DNA of 37,022 nt. It comes from Bacteroidota bacterium (lineage in GTDB: Bacteria; Bacteroidota; Bacteroidia; Chitinophagales; Chitinophagaceae). The stretch is taken from contig CANFOM010000023.1 in assembly GCA_947448725.1 (NCBI GenBank), forward strand, positions 1-37,022, read 5' to 3'. Each line of letters starts with the position of its first letter. The first letter of the stretch is position 1. The notes below the pieces were generated by a model. It did not search any database and was not told where the DNA came from. It was given only the letters and a program-made list of their open reading frames with translations. This document shows positions 15,663 through 24,233 of the stretch, piece after piece. The translations under genes and the position numbers were made by a program.

Positions 15663-17822
15663 CTACTCTATTACAAACCAATTATAAGTATCGGGTTCAA
15701 TGGTGAAAGTAAAATCAATGGTATAATCTCTGTTTAATGTATATTTTTTTGCATCCCCTTTTGCATTAATAATAGTAGCTACTTTGGTAAGCCCGGTATA
15801 ATAAAGCGGTAAAGCGATGGTTCTTGTTATTGGTTGATTGGTTGGATTAAAAAACATCATCAATCCTTTTTCTTTTTGTGCTGGATTCACGTGCATCCAG
15901 CCATCCCAATCTCGACCATCGGCTCGACGTAATTGAATCAAATCTGCATTTAAAATAGTTCTATATTTTTTATACCAATTAATGGTTTTAGCAACAAGTG
16001 CCCTTGTGCTTTCTGTATCATACAAGCGAGGGCCTCGGTAACAGGCTTGTACACCCGCTCCATAATATTGCATCATTAATTGTTCATAATCATTCAAATG
16101 CTCGCTTAATGGCTCTAGAACTGCTTCTTCGCCGCCTCCTTGGTATTTGGTCAAAGGCACAAAACCCCAAGCCATAGAAGGTATTTTTTCTAAAGTGCCA
16201 TCATAAATATTTTGACGATTGATGATTTTTTGTTGGGGACGTGGCAAGGAAAAATTAACTTCTCGATAGCCCAGTCCAGTTTTATGTGTACCATCTAAAA
16301 AATACCAATCGGGTGCATTGATGTATACACCACGTTCATTTAACCAATGGTACAATTCTTTTTGAATTTCCATTTGTTTCCATTGAGAATCATCATAGCC
16401 TTTGTGACCAGGATGGGTAGTAGAAGCACATACATCTCCAGGATAAGGTCCATCATTTTCCCAAATATCAAATTGAGTTTGTGTAAAAAAATATTTTATT
16501 TTATCTCTATAGCCAAGGCCCCATCTACTTCCAAAGCAAGGTGCATTACCAAAAAAGGCGCCGCCCGGTTTCCCCGTTTTAATGTCTACAACATCATCCT
16601 CATCACTGATGCGTCTACTACTAAATAGAGAATACCCTCCTAATAATATTTTATGTTGATGTGCATAGTCGGCTAAAGCTTTCCATTTTTTAATATTTAA
16701 AGTAGCACTATCTTCCATATTCAGATGACTACCAAAACTTAATATGACTGCCTCATAGCCAGTAGCCACACATTGATCAATTGCGTTTTTAACTTCTTGG
16801 TCATTTTTACTGACCAAATGCATAAAGATGGGATTTTGTGTTGTCCAAGGAGCTATCGTACGATACATTTGTTTTAACATCAAGCCTCTTCTTTGTCGAT
16901 CATAACTATCCATCAATAATTCATTGGTTCGAACAGATTTTAAAGTTTCACTAGGCGCTAAATCAATGCCAGGTGCCTTTTCAGGATATATCTCTAATAA
17001 ACAAGGTGTTTCGAAATTATAATTTACTTGAGAAGTATAACTTGAATCAATTTTCCAATGCGTGGTTTGATCGCTGATATCGTATCGCATAGCATTGTTA
17101 AACGCATAATTGGTTTCAAAATAAATTCCATGTTGTTTTTTCATTTCTTCAGGTTTGCCTACTACCGCACTTTCTTCTTCCACCAAACCCAATACCTCAT
17201 TAACTACTCGATTAATTTTAATGCTTACATTTGAATTATTTTCAATGGAAACCCATTTGGTCAAGAGCGGAATGCCATCATACAATTCATAATGAACTTT
17301 GATAATAATATTCCTTAATGACGGTAAATTTGAAATGAAATCAAGGGTAATTGCTTTACCAGTTGGTTGATTTGGGTTGGTTAACCAGGTAGTGGCTTTC
17401 CAATTAATAAACGGAGTAATATCACTTATGGTATAATTGGTAAAAATAAAATCAGCATCGTTTTTGTAAAGGCTTGTTTCTGTTGATAATTTTAAATAGG
17501 CTTTTTCCTTTTGACCACTTAGTCCGCCCACTTTATAAAGTGTATTATTCAATACTACTTTTGCCTCAGGTTCGATACTTCTTAGTAATTCTTGCCCGTT
17601 GGTTAAATTGGTAAATTTAACGCATGCTAAATTGGGTGCCATTACAAAAACACGTTCTAGTAACCCATTATCAAGTATTATATTTTGACCTTGCACTTTT
17701 ATAACTGCTTTTTGTTGGATAGACTGTAGGAGCCAATCTTGCTTTTGCGCAAATAGCATATATGGCAAAATTAAAATGACAGTGAAAGTAATTTTCAATA
17801 AAAAAAAGTGCGGTTTTTTCAT
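15663..17822 (-). CDS. secreted glycoside-hydrolase-like protein (distant GH36/clan D-like)
   Basis: The 719-residue product has a Sec signal peptide ending LFA-QK. An N-terminal beta-sandwich-like region (about 30-300) precedes a TIM-barrel-like part with AVILSFGSHLNMED, HKILLGGYSLFSSRR, FDIWENDGPYPGDVC (Asp452, Glu455, Asp457), DWYFLDGTHKTGLGYRE (Asp510) and YYGAGVQACYRGPRLYD. A final domain contains KGLMMFFNPTNQPI. The layout of sandwich, barrel with acidic residues after beta strands, and C-terminal sandwich fits alpha-galactosidase-like GH families, but I cannot assign a numbered family. Asp452 or Asp457 is a candidate nucleophile and Asp510 a candidate acid/base by position only. It is a single gene between convergent module A and the divergent exporter genes, and probably trims a saccharide in the periplasm or outside the cell. 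Confidence 0.6.
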   Translation of the reverse strand: MKKPHFFLLKITFTVILILPYMLFAQKQDWLLQSIQQKAVIKVQGQNIILDNGLLERVFVMAPNLACVKFTNLTNGQELLRSIEPEAKVVLNNTLYKVGGLSGQKEKAYLKLSTETSLYKNDADFIFTNYTISDITPFINWKATTWLTNPNQPTGKAITLDFISNLPSLRNIIIKVHYELYDGIPLLTKWVSIENNSNVSIKINRVVNEVLGLVEEESAVVGKPEEMKKQHGIYFETNYAFNNAMRYDISDQTTHWKIDSSYTSQVNYNFETPCLLEIYPEKAPGIDLAPSETLKSVRTNELLMDSYDRQRRGLMLKQMYRTIAPWTTQNPIFMHLVSKNDQEVKNAIDQCVATGYEAVILSFGSHLNMEDSATLNIKKWKALADYAHQHKILLGGYSLFSSRRISDEDDVVDIKTGKPGGAFFGNAPCFGSRWGLGYRDKIKYFFTQTQFDIWENDGPYPGDVCASTTHPGHKGYDDSQWKQMEIQKELYHWLNERGVYINAPDWYFLDGTHKTGLGYREVNFSLPRPQQKIINRQNIYDGTLEKIPSMAWGFVPLTKYQGGGEEAVLEPLSEHLNDYEQLMMQYYGAGVQACYRGPRLYDTESTRALVAKTINWYKKYRTILNADLIQLRRADGRDWDGWMHVNPAQKEKGLMMFFNPTNQPITRTIALPLYYTGLTKVATIINAKGDAKKYTLNRDYTIDFTFTIEPDTYNWFVIE

Positions 17823-17862
17823 AGTTAATTTTTATAGTAACCCAATGATAGGAATCAGGGAT

Positions 17863-17898
17863 TTTGAAAAGAAATTTACGAAATAATTCATAGCTTTG
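17863..17898 (+). promoter_or_regulatory. candidate promoter giving a leaderless exporter transcript
   Basis: TAGCTTTG at 17891-17898 is an exact match to the Bacteroidota -7 consensus TAnnTTTG. TTTG at 17863-17866 lies 24 nt upstream, slightly longer than the usual -33 spacing. The -7 box ends 3 nt before the ATG at 17902, so the transcript would start at or within a few bases of the start codon. It also argues against the in-frame TTG at 17896 as the translation start. Confidence 0.35.
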
Positions 17899-17901
17899 GT
17901 T

Positions 17902-19005
17902 ATGAAATACATTAAATATTATTTTATAAAAAGCTGCCTAGCTTGCCTTACATTTCTTAGCTTAAACTCCTGTGCTAAAAAACAAACCTCCATATTCCCC
18001 TCTGAAGAAAAAATAACTTCATCGGTATATGCTTCTGGTACTATTAAAAGCCTATCCCAATATGAAGTGTACTCTAAAGTAAGTGGGATAATAGAGCAAA
18101 TTTTGGTCAAAGAAGGAGAAGCCGTCAAAATGGGTCAGCCTATCTATAAGTTATCTAATAAAGCGCAAGAACTAAATTTTGAAAATGCAAAGCTTTTAGC
18201 AAATTTTTCGTCTGAAAATGCCAATCAAGAAAAATTAAACCAAGCACAAACAGAAATGGAAGTGGCTAAATTAAAATTAGAGAATGATCTTTCCTTATTA
18301 GATCGTCAGAAAAAATTATGGAGTGGCGAAATTGGAAGTAAAAATGAATTAGAACAAAGAGAATTAGCTTATAAAAATTCAATGGCATTATATAATGCAA
18401 GTAAATTAAAATGGAATGACTTAAAAAAGCAAATAGACTTTCAATCAAAACAAACAGAAAAGAGTGCGGCTATTTCCTCGACCTCTATGAATGATTATAT
18501 TGTTAAAAGTGAAATAGCAGGTAGAATTTATAGCTTGACAAAAGAAAAAGGGGAAATGATTAATACCCAAACTCCAATTGCCATTATTGGCGACGCTAAT
18601 AAGTTTTATATTGAATTACAAGTAGATGAATATGATATCTCAAAATTAACTAAAGGGCAGAAAATTATTATCTCCATGGATAGTTATAAAGGGCAAACCT
18701 TTGAAGCTGTTTTGGAAAAAATTTACCCTTTAATGAATGAGAAATCAAAATCCTTTAAAGTGGATGCAGTGTTTACCAATCAGCCTCAAAATTTATTTCC
18801 CAATTTAAGTGCACAAGCAAATATCATTATAGAAGTTAAAGAAAAGGTATTGACTATCCCTCGTTCTTTTTTAATTGATAATGAATACGTTTATCTAGCC
18901 AATAAAGAAAAGAGGAAAGTAAAAATTGGTTTAATGGATTATGAAAAAGTAGAAATTCTATCTGGCCTTACCATAAAAGATGCGCTTGTAAATTCTATTC
19001 AATGA
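17902..19005 (+). CDS. periplasmic adaptor (membrane fusion) lipoprotein, MacA/HlyD-like
   Basis: From the ATG at 17902 the product has 367 residues. A lipoprotein signal ends LSLNSC, making Cys24 the lipidated residue. A biotinyl-lipoyl-like half follows (SGIIEQILVKEGEAVKMGQPIYKL), then a long coiled-coil hairpin (about 90-175, with ENDLSLLDRQKKLWSGEIGS). The second lipoyl half (YIVKSEIAGRIYSLTKEKGE) and a beta-barrel domain (KFYIELQVDEYDISKLTKGQ) come next. Adaptors of this kind link an inner-membrane transporter to an outer-membrane channel. The stop overlaps the permease start (ATGA at 19002-19005), so translation is probably coupled. No TolC gene is in view. An in-frame TTG at 17896 would add two residues but lies inside the candidate -7 box. 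Confidence 0.88.
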   Translation: MKYIKYYFIKSCLACLTFLSLNSCAKKQTSIFPSEEKITSSVYASGTIKSLSQYEVYSKVSGIIEQILVKEGEAVKMGQPIYKLSNKAQELNFENAKLLANFSSENANQEKLNQAQTEMEVAKLKLENDLSLLDRQKKLWSGEIGSKNELEQRELAYKNSMALYNASKLKWNDLKKQIDFQSKQTEKSAAISSTSMNDYIVKSEIAGRIYSLTKEKGEMINTQTPIAIIGDANKFYIELQVDEYDISKLTKGQKIIISMDSYKGQTFEAVLEKIYPLMNEKSKSFKVDAVFTNQPQNLFPNLSAQANIIIEVKEKVLTIPRSFLIDNEYVYLANKEKRKVKIGLMDYEKVEILSGLTIKDALVNSIQ

Positions 19006-20261
19006 AAAACAAGCTACTGATAAGTATTGCTAAATCATTATTATTAGCAAGATGGAAACAAACCTTAGTAGCTGCTGTGGGCGTTACTTTTAGCATTACT
19101 ATGTTTATTACTTTATTAAGTTTTATGTCGGGCTTAAATGATTTATTAGACGGCTTAATTTTAAATCGTACGGCGCACATAAGAATATACAATGATATTA
19201 AACCCAACACTAGCCAACCCATCAATAATAATAAAGAATTTAAAGAAGCACACAATTTTATTGGCTCTATAAAATCTGACGCAAGTCGTCAAGCCATTTA
19301 TAATAGTGGTGCTATTATGGAGGCAATCAAAAAAGATCCACGTGTTTTAGGCCTTTCTCCAAAATTAACTGCCCAGGTATTTTTTAACGATGGCAGTATC
19401 GATATTACAGGAAGTATTTTTGGAATAAATTCAACAGAAGAAAGTAAATTATACCATTTTGATGAATACGTTACTACAGGTAATTCAGCCGATTTAAATA
19501 AAATTAACAACAGCATTATATTAGGGAAAGGCTTATCTGATAAATTGATGGTGGGCATTGGGGATGCTGTTCAAATTACGACCTCCAAAGGAGATCGTTT
19601 TCAATTAAAAGTAGTAGGCACTTTTCAATCCGGTATAAAAGATTTTGACAATGTTCAGAGTTATGCTTCACTTAATACGGTTCAAAAAATATTGTCTGTT
19701 CCTAAAGATTATGTCAATAGCATTCAAGTAAAATTAAAAGACATAACTCAGGCACCAAAAGTGGCCAAAGAATATGAGCAATTGTTTCAAACCGATGCAG
19801 AAGATATACAAACTGCTAACTCTCAGTTTGAAACGGGTAGTTCGATACGTACTTTAATATCATATTCGGTGGGTATCACTTTATTAATTGTGGCTGGTTT
19901 TGGAATTTACAATATTCTCAATATGATGATTTTTGAAAAGATGGATTCTATTGCTATTTTAAAAGCCACCGGTTTTTCGGGCAAGGATGTAAAAAAGATT
20001 TTTATTTATATAGCTATTTCTATCGGTTTCTTTGGCGGTATCCTTGGGCTCTTCTTTGGGTTTAGCTTATCAGCTACCATCGATCAAATACCATTCAATA
20101 CTGCATCTTTACCTACTATAAAAACCTATCCTATCAATTACAACCCCAAATTTTATATGATAGGTATTGTATTTTCATTAATTACCACCTATCTAGCAGG
20201 TTGGTTTCCGGCTCGTAAAGCAAGTAAAATTGATCCTGTAGTAATTATTAGAGGAAAATAA
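19002..20261 (+). CDS. ABC transporter permease, FtsX/MacB-LolC family
   Basis: The 419-residue permease has four predicted membrane helices: one near the N-terminus (about 19-42, TLVAAVGVTFSITMFITLLS) and three at the C-terminus (about 285-412). A large periplasmic MacB-type core domain lies between (SPKLTAQVFFNDGSIDITG, IILGKGLSDKLMVGIGDAV). The FtsX-domain end GWFPARKASKIDPVVIIRGK is diagnostic. Such permeases are mechanotransmission transporters for lipoproteins, peptides or antibiotics. It overlaps the adaptor gene by 4 bp and the ATPase starts 1 bp after its stop, so the three subunits should be made together. It is split MacA + permease + ATPase rather than a fused MacB. Confidence 0.9.
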   Translation: MKNKLLISIAKSLLLARWKQTLVAAVGVTFSITMFITLLSFMSGLNDLLDGLILNRTAHIRIYNDIKPNTSQPINNNKEFKEAHNFIGSIKSDASRQAIYNSGAIMEAIKKDPRVLGLSPKLTAQVFFNDGSIDITGSIFGINSTEESKLYHFDEYVTTGNSADLNKINNSIILGKGLSDKLMVGIGDAVQITTSKGDRFQLKVVGTFQSGIKDFDNVQSYASLNTVQKILSVPKDYVNSIQVKLKDITQAPKVAKEYEQLFQTDAEDIQTANSQFETGSSIRTLISYSVGITLLIVAGFGIYNILNMMIFEKMDSIAILKATGFSGKDVKKIFIYIAISIGFFGGILGLFFGFSLSATIDQIPFNTASLPTIKTYPINYNPKFYMIGIVFSLITTYLAGWFPARKASKIDPVVIIRGK

Positions 20262-20262
20262 T

Positions 20263-20937
20263 ATGAACAAAATACTAGAAGCAAAAAATATCAATAAATT
20301 CTTTCATGACCCAATCAGTATTAGGGTATTGGAGGACTTAAGCTTTAGCATTAATAAAGGAGAATTTGTTTCATTAACAGGAAAATCAGGTTGCGGTAAA
20401 TCTACCCTCTTATATGTATTGTCTACCATGGATACCGATTATGAAGGTACTTTACTCATTGATGGCGAGGAGATGCCAAAAAAGAATGAATCTTTTTTAG
20501 CTAAGATTAGAAATGAAAAAATTGGTTTTGTTTTTCAGTTTCATTATTTATTAAATGAATTCAATGTTTTGGAAAACGTAATGCTTCCTGGTTTAAAACT
20601 CAATAAATACAGTCGTGAAGAAGTGGAGCATCGTGCTATGGAAAAATTAAAAATATTGGGTATTGATCAATTGGCCTTGAAAAAATCCAACCATATTTCG
20701 GGCGGTGAAAAGCAAAGGGTGGCCATAGCCCGGGCACTTATCAACGAGCCACATATTATAATGGGAGATGAGCCCACAGGTAATTTAGATAAAAAAAATA
20801 GTGACTTAGTTTTTGATATTTTTAATAAGTTATCTGACGAATTCAATCAAACCTTATTAATTGTTACCCACGACCCCAGTTTTGCAGAGAGAACCCATCG
20901 TATCATTCATATGGAAGATGGAAAAATTATTCATTAA
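20263..20937 (+). CDS. ABC transporter ATP-binding protein, LolD/MacB family
   Basis: The 224-residue ATPase has a complete motif set. Walker A is GKSGCGKST (40-48), the Q-loop is in FVFQFHYLLNEF, the signature is SGGEKQR (from Ser146), Walker B is IIMGDEPTG (Asp169-Glu170), and the H-loop is in IVTHDPSFAERTHR. Length and sequence fit the LolD/MacB/FtsE class that powers FtsX-type permeases. It is the third gene of the exporter unit. The Dabb gene begins 56 bp later, after an AT-only stretch, and may or may not be cotranscribed. The cargo is unknown. Confidence 0.92.
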   Translation: MNKILEAKNINKFFHDPISIRVLEDLSFSINKGEFVSLTGKSGCGKSTLLYVLSTMDTDYEGTLLIDGEEMPKKNESFLAKIRNEKIGFVFQFHYLLNEFNVLENVMLPGLKLNKYSREEVEHRAMEKLKILGIDQLALKKSNHISGGEKQRVAIARALINEPHIIMGDEPTGNLDKKNSDLVFDIFNKLSDEFNQTLLIVTHDPSFAERTHRIIHMEDGKIIH

Positions 20938-20993
20938 TTTTTCAATTAATACAAATTAAATTATTTAAATTTAATTTCAATCAATCTATAACT

Positions 20994-21383
20994 ATGAAAA
21001 AAGTATTATTTATTATCGCATTGTCATTGTTTACTCTAAACCAATTGCAAGCACAAACTTCAAAAACGATGAAACAAGAACTCAAACATGTGGTTTTTTT
21101 TAAGTTCAAATCTACATCAAGTCCAGCCTCTATTGATGCTATAGTGAAAGCCTTTAATCATTTATATGGCACTATTCCTGAGGTGAAAAGTTTGGAATGG
21201 GGATTGAATATTAGTACAGAAAAACTAGATCAAGGATTTACTCATTGCTTTTCTTTAACCTTTAGTTCTGCTAAGGATTTAGCTGCCTATCAAATACATC
21301 CAGCTCATGCTGCATTTAAGGCTTTGTTAACTTCTGATATGGAAAAAGCTTTTGTGGTAGATTATTTTGTAACGCCTAAATAA
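20994..21383 (+). CDS. secreted Dabb (stress-responsive alpha/beta barrel) domain protein
   Basis: The 129-residue protein has a Sec signal peptide (LQA-QT) followed by one Dabb domain: LKHVVFFKFKSTSSPASIDA, VKSLEWGLNISTEKLDQGFTH, CFSLTFSSAKDLAAYQIHPAH. The domain forms a dimeric ferredoxin-like barrel. Family members include stress-responsive plant proteins and bacterial proteins of mostly unknown role, some binding small hydrophobic compounds. Export is the unusual part, since many Dabb proteins are cytoplasmic. A second Met at residue 26 could give a cytoplasmic form, but the signal peptide is convincing. It converges with the GGT-like gene, with 30 bp between. Confidence 0.85.
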   Translation: MKKVLFIIALSLFTLNQLQAQTSKTMKQELKHVVFFKFKSTSSPASIDAIVKAFNHLYGTIPEVKSLEWGLNISTEKLDQGFTHCFSLTFSSAKDLAAYQIHPAHAAFKALLTSDMEKAFVVDYFVTPK

Positions 21384-21413
21384 GTTTTAAATTCTATCTA
21401 TAAAAAATAAATT

Positions 21414-23318
21414 TTACCAACCTATCCCATAGTCCTCACCATGATGTGAACTACCGCCCCAAATGCTTCCATGTTTCCAATCTAATAAAATGGCATTAAT
21501 AGGGCCATTGGTTCTTTCTTCAAAACTTAAGGTATAACCCATACCACGCAAATCTTTACGAATCCAATTAGGAACATTATCGTTTAATAATAAATTACCA
21601 GGTTTCGGTTTTCTATCTTCTAATTTAGAACCGCCTAATGACAACCATAACTGATTGCTATTAATATTGGCAGCTTCTGTTGCTTCTTGTACAGTCATTC
21701 CAAATTCAACTACATTCAAAAAAAACTGCAATAAATTTTGATCTTGGGTATCTCCCCCTTGCACACCAAAAGCCATATAAGGCTTACCATCTTTCATGGC
21801 TAAGCTCGGTGTTAAAGTGACTCTAGGTCTTTTGCCAGGAGCTATTACATTGAATGGATTAACAGTGGAATCTAATACAAAACTTTGCATTCTTTGACTC
21901 ATGCCCACGCCTGTATTACCTGCAATGACTGCAGGTAGCCAACCACCACTAGGTGTTACAGAAACTACCCAACCTTCTTTGTCTGCCGATTCTACTGTTG
22001 TGGTGCCTCTCCATAAACGATCCATATAAGCTGCATCAGGAACATTATTATTTTCATTGGCAACAATGGCATCATGCGCAGGTAAAAAACTATTTTTTGT
22101 TTTGCTCGTATCTGAACTGGTTTTAAACCCTCTTGATTTTAATAAATCTAAAAATGGATTTTGTTTCCCCTCAAAAGGATAAGGATCACCTGGTCCTGCA
22201 GTAGGATTGTTGGCCACAAAATTAATTTCTCCAGCTCTTTGTTTTGCATACTCTTTACTTAACAAACCTTTCATCGGTTGGTTGATGGCAAAACGAGGAT
22301 CTCCATAATAAAAATCACGATCGGCAAAACTTAAATTCATTGCTTGGTAAATGGTATGAATATATCTTGAAGAATTATACCCCATACTTTTCAAATCAAA
22401 ATTTTCCAAAATATTTAATGCTTGCAATAAAGCTGGTCCTTGTGTCCATTGTTGTAATTTATATACTTCAATACCTTTATAATTTACATGCGTAGGTGCT
22501 TCCTCTACTGGTTGCCAATTGGCAAGGTCCTCTTTGGTAATTAATCCACCTTGTTCTTGTACCCCTCTAACAAACTCATCAGCGATATCTCCTTTATAAA
22601 AACGATCATAGGCTGCAGCAATAGCTTCTTTTCTTGTTTTCCCTTTTTTCAAGGCAGCTTGTTCTGCATCCACCATTTTTTGCAAAGTGTTTAATAAATC
22701 TTGTTGTACAAAAATTTCACCGGCTTCAGGCGCTTCTCTTTTTTGTCCCAAATGGGTCAACAATACTTTTTTACTATAAGGCCATTCTTTAATTTTCGCT
22801 TTCCCTCTTTCAATACTATTCGCTGTTTGTGCATCAATAGGATAGCCGGCTGCTAATTCCATGGCAGGCGCAAGCACTTCTTTCAAACTCATGGTTCCAT
22901 AATTAGACAACATAAAACATAATCCTCCTGGAGTGCCTGGTGTAGTGGCTGCTAAAGGACCGTATTCGGGTGGGAAATTATAGCCCTTCGATTTAAAATA
23001 AGCGGAGGTTGCCCCCGTTGGTGCATAGCCCATTGCATTAATAGCAATTACTTGTTTGGTATTGGGGTTGTAAATTAATGCTTGGGTTTCTCCACCCCAA
23101 CTTAATACATCCCACATGGTACAGGTGGCAGCTAGCATCGCACAAGCAGCATCTACCGCATTTCCACCTCTATCAAAAATTTTTGCACCAGCAGTGGCTG
23201 CCAATGGTTTTCCTGTAATCGCCATCCAATTTTTTCCATGCAAAGGAGGCTTTTGTGTTTGTTGCGCCAATAAAGCACTTGAAATCACCAACATTAATAA
23301 GGCAAGTATTTTTTTCAT
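21414..23318 (-). CDS. gamma-glutamyltransferase-like Ntn hydrolase with altered substrate site
   Basis: This 634-residue secreted protein (signal LLA-QQ) aligns throughout with GGT: KIFDRGGNAVDAACAM, AATTPGTPGGLC, MNLSFADRDFYYGDPRF, the processing site WRGTTTVESADKEG and the C-terminal PGKRPRVTLTPSL and FGVQGG. The self-cleavage nucleophile should be Thr439 (TTT at 439-441). Residues that hold the gamma-glutamyl group in E. coli GGT are not kept. The Arg114 position is Met96, the acidic pair of the QMDDF stretch is RMQSF (476-480), and the Ser-Ser of RPLSSM is Val500-Thr501. The oxyanion Gly-Gly is retained. It is probably a periplasmic autoprocessed amidase of the GGT fold with a different substrate. 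No terminator is visible at its 3' end. Confidence 0.85.
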   Translation of the reverse strand: MKKILALLMLVISSALLAQQTQKPPLHGKNWMAITGKPLAATAGAKIFDRGGNAVDAACAMLAATCTMWDVLSWGGETQALIYNPNTKQVIAINAMGYAPTGATSAYFKSKGYNFPPEYGPLAATTPGTPGGLCFMLSNYGTMSLKEVLAPAMELAAGYPIDAQTANSIERGKAKIKEWPYSKKVLLTHLGQKREAPEAGEIFVQQDLLNTLQKMVDAEQAALKKGKTRKEAIAAAYDRFYKGDIADEFVRGVQEQGGLITKEDLANWQPVEEAPTHVNYKGIEVYKLQQWTQGPALLQALNILENFDLKSMGYNSSRYIHTIYQAMNLSFADRDFYYGDPRFAINQPMKGLLSKEYAKQRAGEINFVANNPTAGPGDPYPFEGKQNPFLDLLKSRGFKTSSDTSKTKNSFLPAHDAIVANENNNVPDAAYMDRLWRGTTTVESADKEGWVVSVTPSGGWLPAVIAGNTGVGMSQRMQSFVLDSTVNPFNVIAPGKRPRVTLTPSLAMKDGKPYMAFGVQGGDTQDQNLLQFFLNVVEFGMTVQEATEAANINSNQLWLSLGGSKLEDRKPKPGNLLLNDNVPNWIRKDLRGMGYTLSFEERTNGPINAILLDWKHGSIWGGSSHHGEDYGIGW

Positions 23319-23370
23319 GTAGCTATTTTTAAAAGCACTTAAAAATACTTATTAATTCTCAACTTTAAAT

Positions 23371-23405
23371 AAAAAGCCCTGCTTCGAAGAATCGAAACAG
23401 GGCTT
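23371..23405 (-). terminator. intrinsic terminator downstream of the 268-residue membrane protein gene
   Basis: AAGCCCTGCTTCGA (23374-23387) pairs with TCGAAACAGGGCTT (23392-23405) with a single C-A mismatch and a 4-nt loop. On the minus strand the stem is followed by a T-rich run (complement of 23367-23375). It starts 22 nt past the stop at 23427. Confidence 0.85.
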
Positions 23406-23426
23406 CTATATAAATTAGTTTACCTA

Positions 23427-24233
23427 CTATTTACTTTTCATTGAAATTGGAATAGAAGGACTTTGGATCCATTTAATAAAGTTGGAAACAATATTATATA
23501 AGAAATGATATATAGCCAGGTTGATATACAATATCGCTAAACCCCAAGCTACATTTACAAAAGCACCCCCTACTAATAATAAGTCATTGATGTTCCATAA
23601 CATATCACCAGTAAAACTTTGAGTACCTCCCATTTTCCATGCAGAAAAATTATTTAATACACTGGTTAAGTAATCTAATTTTAAAGCACTGAATAAATTA
23701 CCTAATCCTTGCATAGGCAATCCAGCAACACCACTTATAGCAGTTAAAGGAACTTCGGTCGTAGCATTGTATAAATTGTTATCTAATAAGAAAGATATAG
23801 TAAAGCAACAAGCCCCGATAAAAGCACCTACTGCTGCCACTTCGCCCAATATTCTAATATTGGTGGTTACTAAGTCTTTAAAAATAAAACTTACCATTCC
23901 ATTGTGAGAAGCCCCTAGGCTTTCCCCTCTGGCTCTGATAATGTGTGCAATGGGGAATGCAGAATAGATAAGTAAAATGGTAGTAAGTACACTACCTAAT
24001 TTAGCAAGCCCTGTACTCGTAGCACCTGTAAAATAAGCCATGGCGCCATGAATAATGGCTACTTCCATAATAATAAACACCACAATTGATAAGATCTGAT
24101 AGATACTTTTGGTATAGGATCTTACCCCATTTTGAGAATCGAAATTATCAACTGCTGCATTTAACTGCGCATTCAAAACCTTTTGATTGACCATTTGTGG
24201 GAAATCAAGGATTTGGTGATAGATTTTTTTCAT
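23427..24233 (-). CDS. integral membrane protein of unknown function
   Basis: I do not recognise this 268-residue protein. It has about five membrane helices: 44-68 (QILSIVVFIIMEVAIIHGAM), 76-99, 128-150 (EVAAVGAFIGACCFTISFLL), and two close together around 210-250. A long, probably extracytoplasmic, loop spans about 150-210. The N-terminal 43 residues are polar and begin with a segment resembling an amphipathic helix. The stretch FTGATSTG after helix 1 resembles part of a flavinylation site but lacks the Asp. It has its own terminator and a divergent 296-bp upstream region shared with module B, so it appears monocistronic. The leader contains three AACCA units just before the ATG. Confidence 0.7.
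   Translation of the reverse strand: MKKIYHQILDFPQMVNQKVLNAQLNAAVDNFDSQNGVRSYTKSIYQILSIVVFIIMEVAIIHGAMAYFTGATSTGLAKLGSVLTTILLIYSAFPIAHIIRARGESLGASHNGMVSFIFKDLVTTNIRILGEVAAVGAFIGACCFTISFLLDNNLYNATTEVPLTAISGVAGLPMQGLGNLFSALKLDYLTSVLNNFSAWKMGGTQSFTGDMLWNINDLLLVGGAFVNVAWGLAILYINLAIYHFLYNIVSNFIKWIQSPSIPISMKSK

Noticed and set aside
20953..20977. Hairpin AAATTAAAT/ATTTAATTT between the ABC ATPase and Dabb genes as a terminator
   Set aside because: It is a 9-bp stem made only of A-T pairs with no T run after it, which is likely by chance in such AT-rich DNA.
23427..24233. TGAT sequences (FTGATSTG in the membrane protein, PTGATSAY in the GGT-like protein) as FMN attachment sites for ApbE
   Set aside because: The consensus Dxx(S/T)GAT needs an Asp three residues before the Ser/Thr. 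These have Ala and Tyr there, and the GGT copy lies inside the hydrolase fold.
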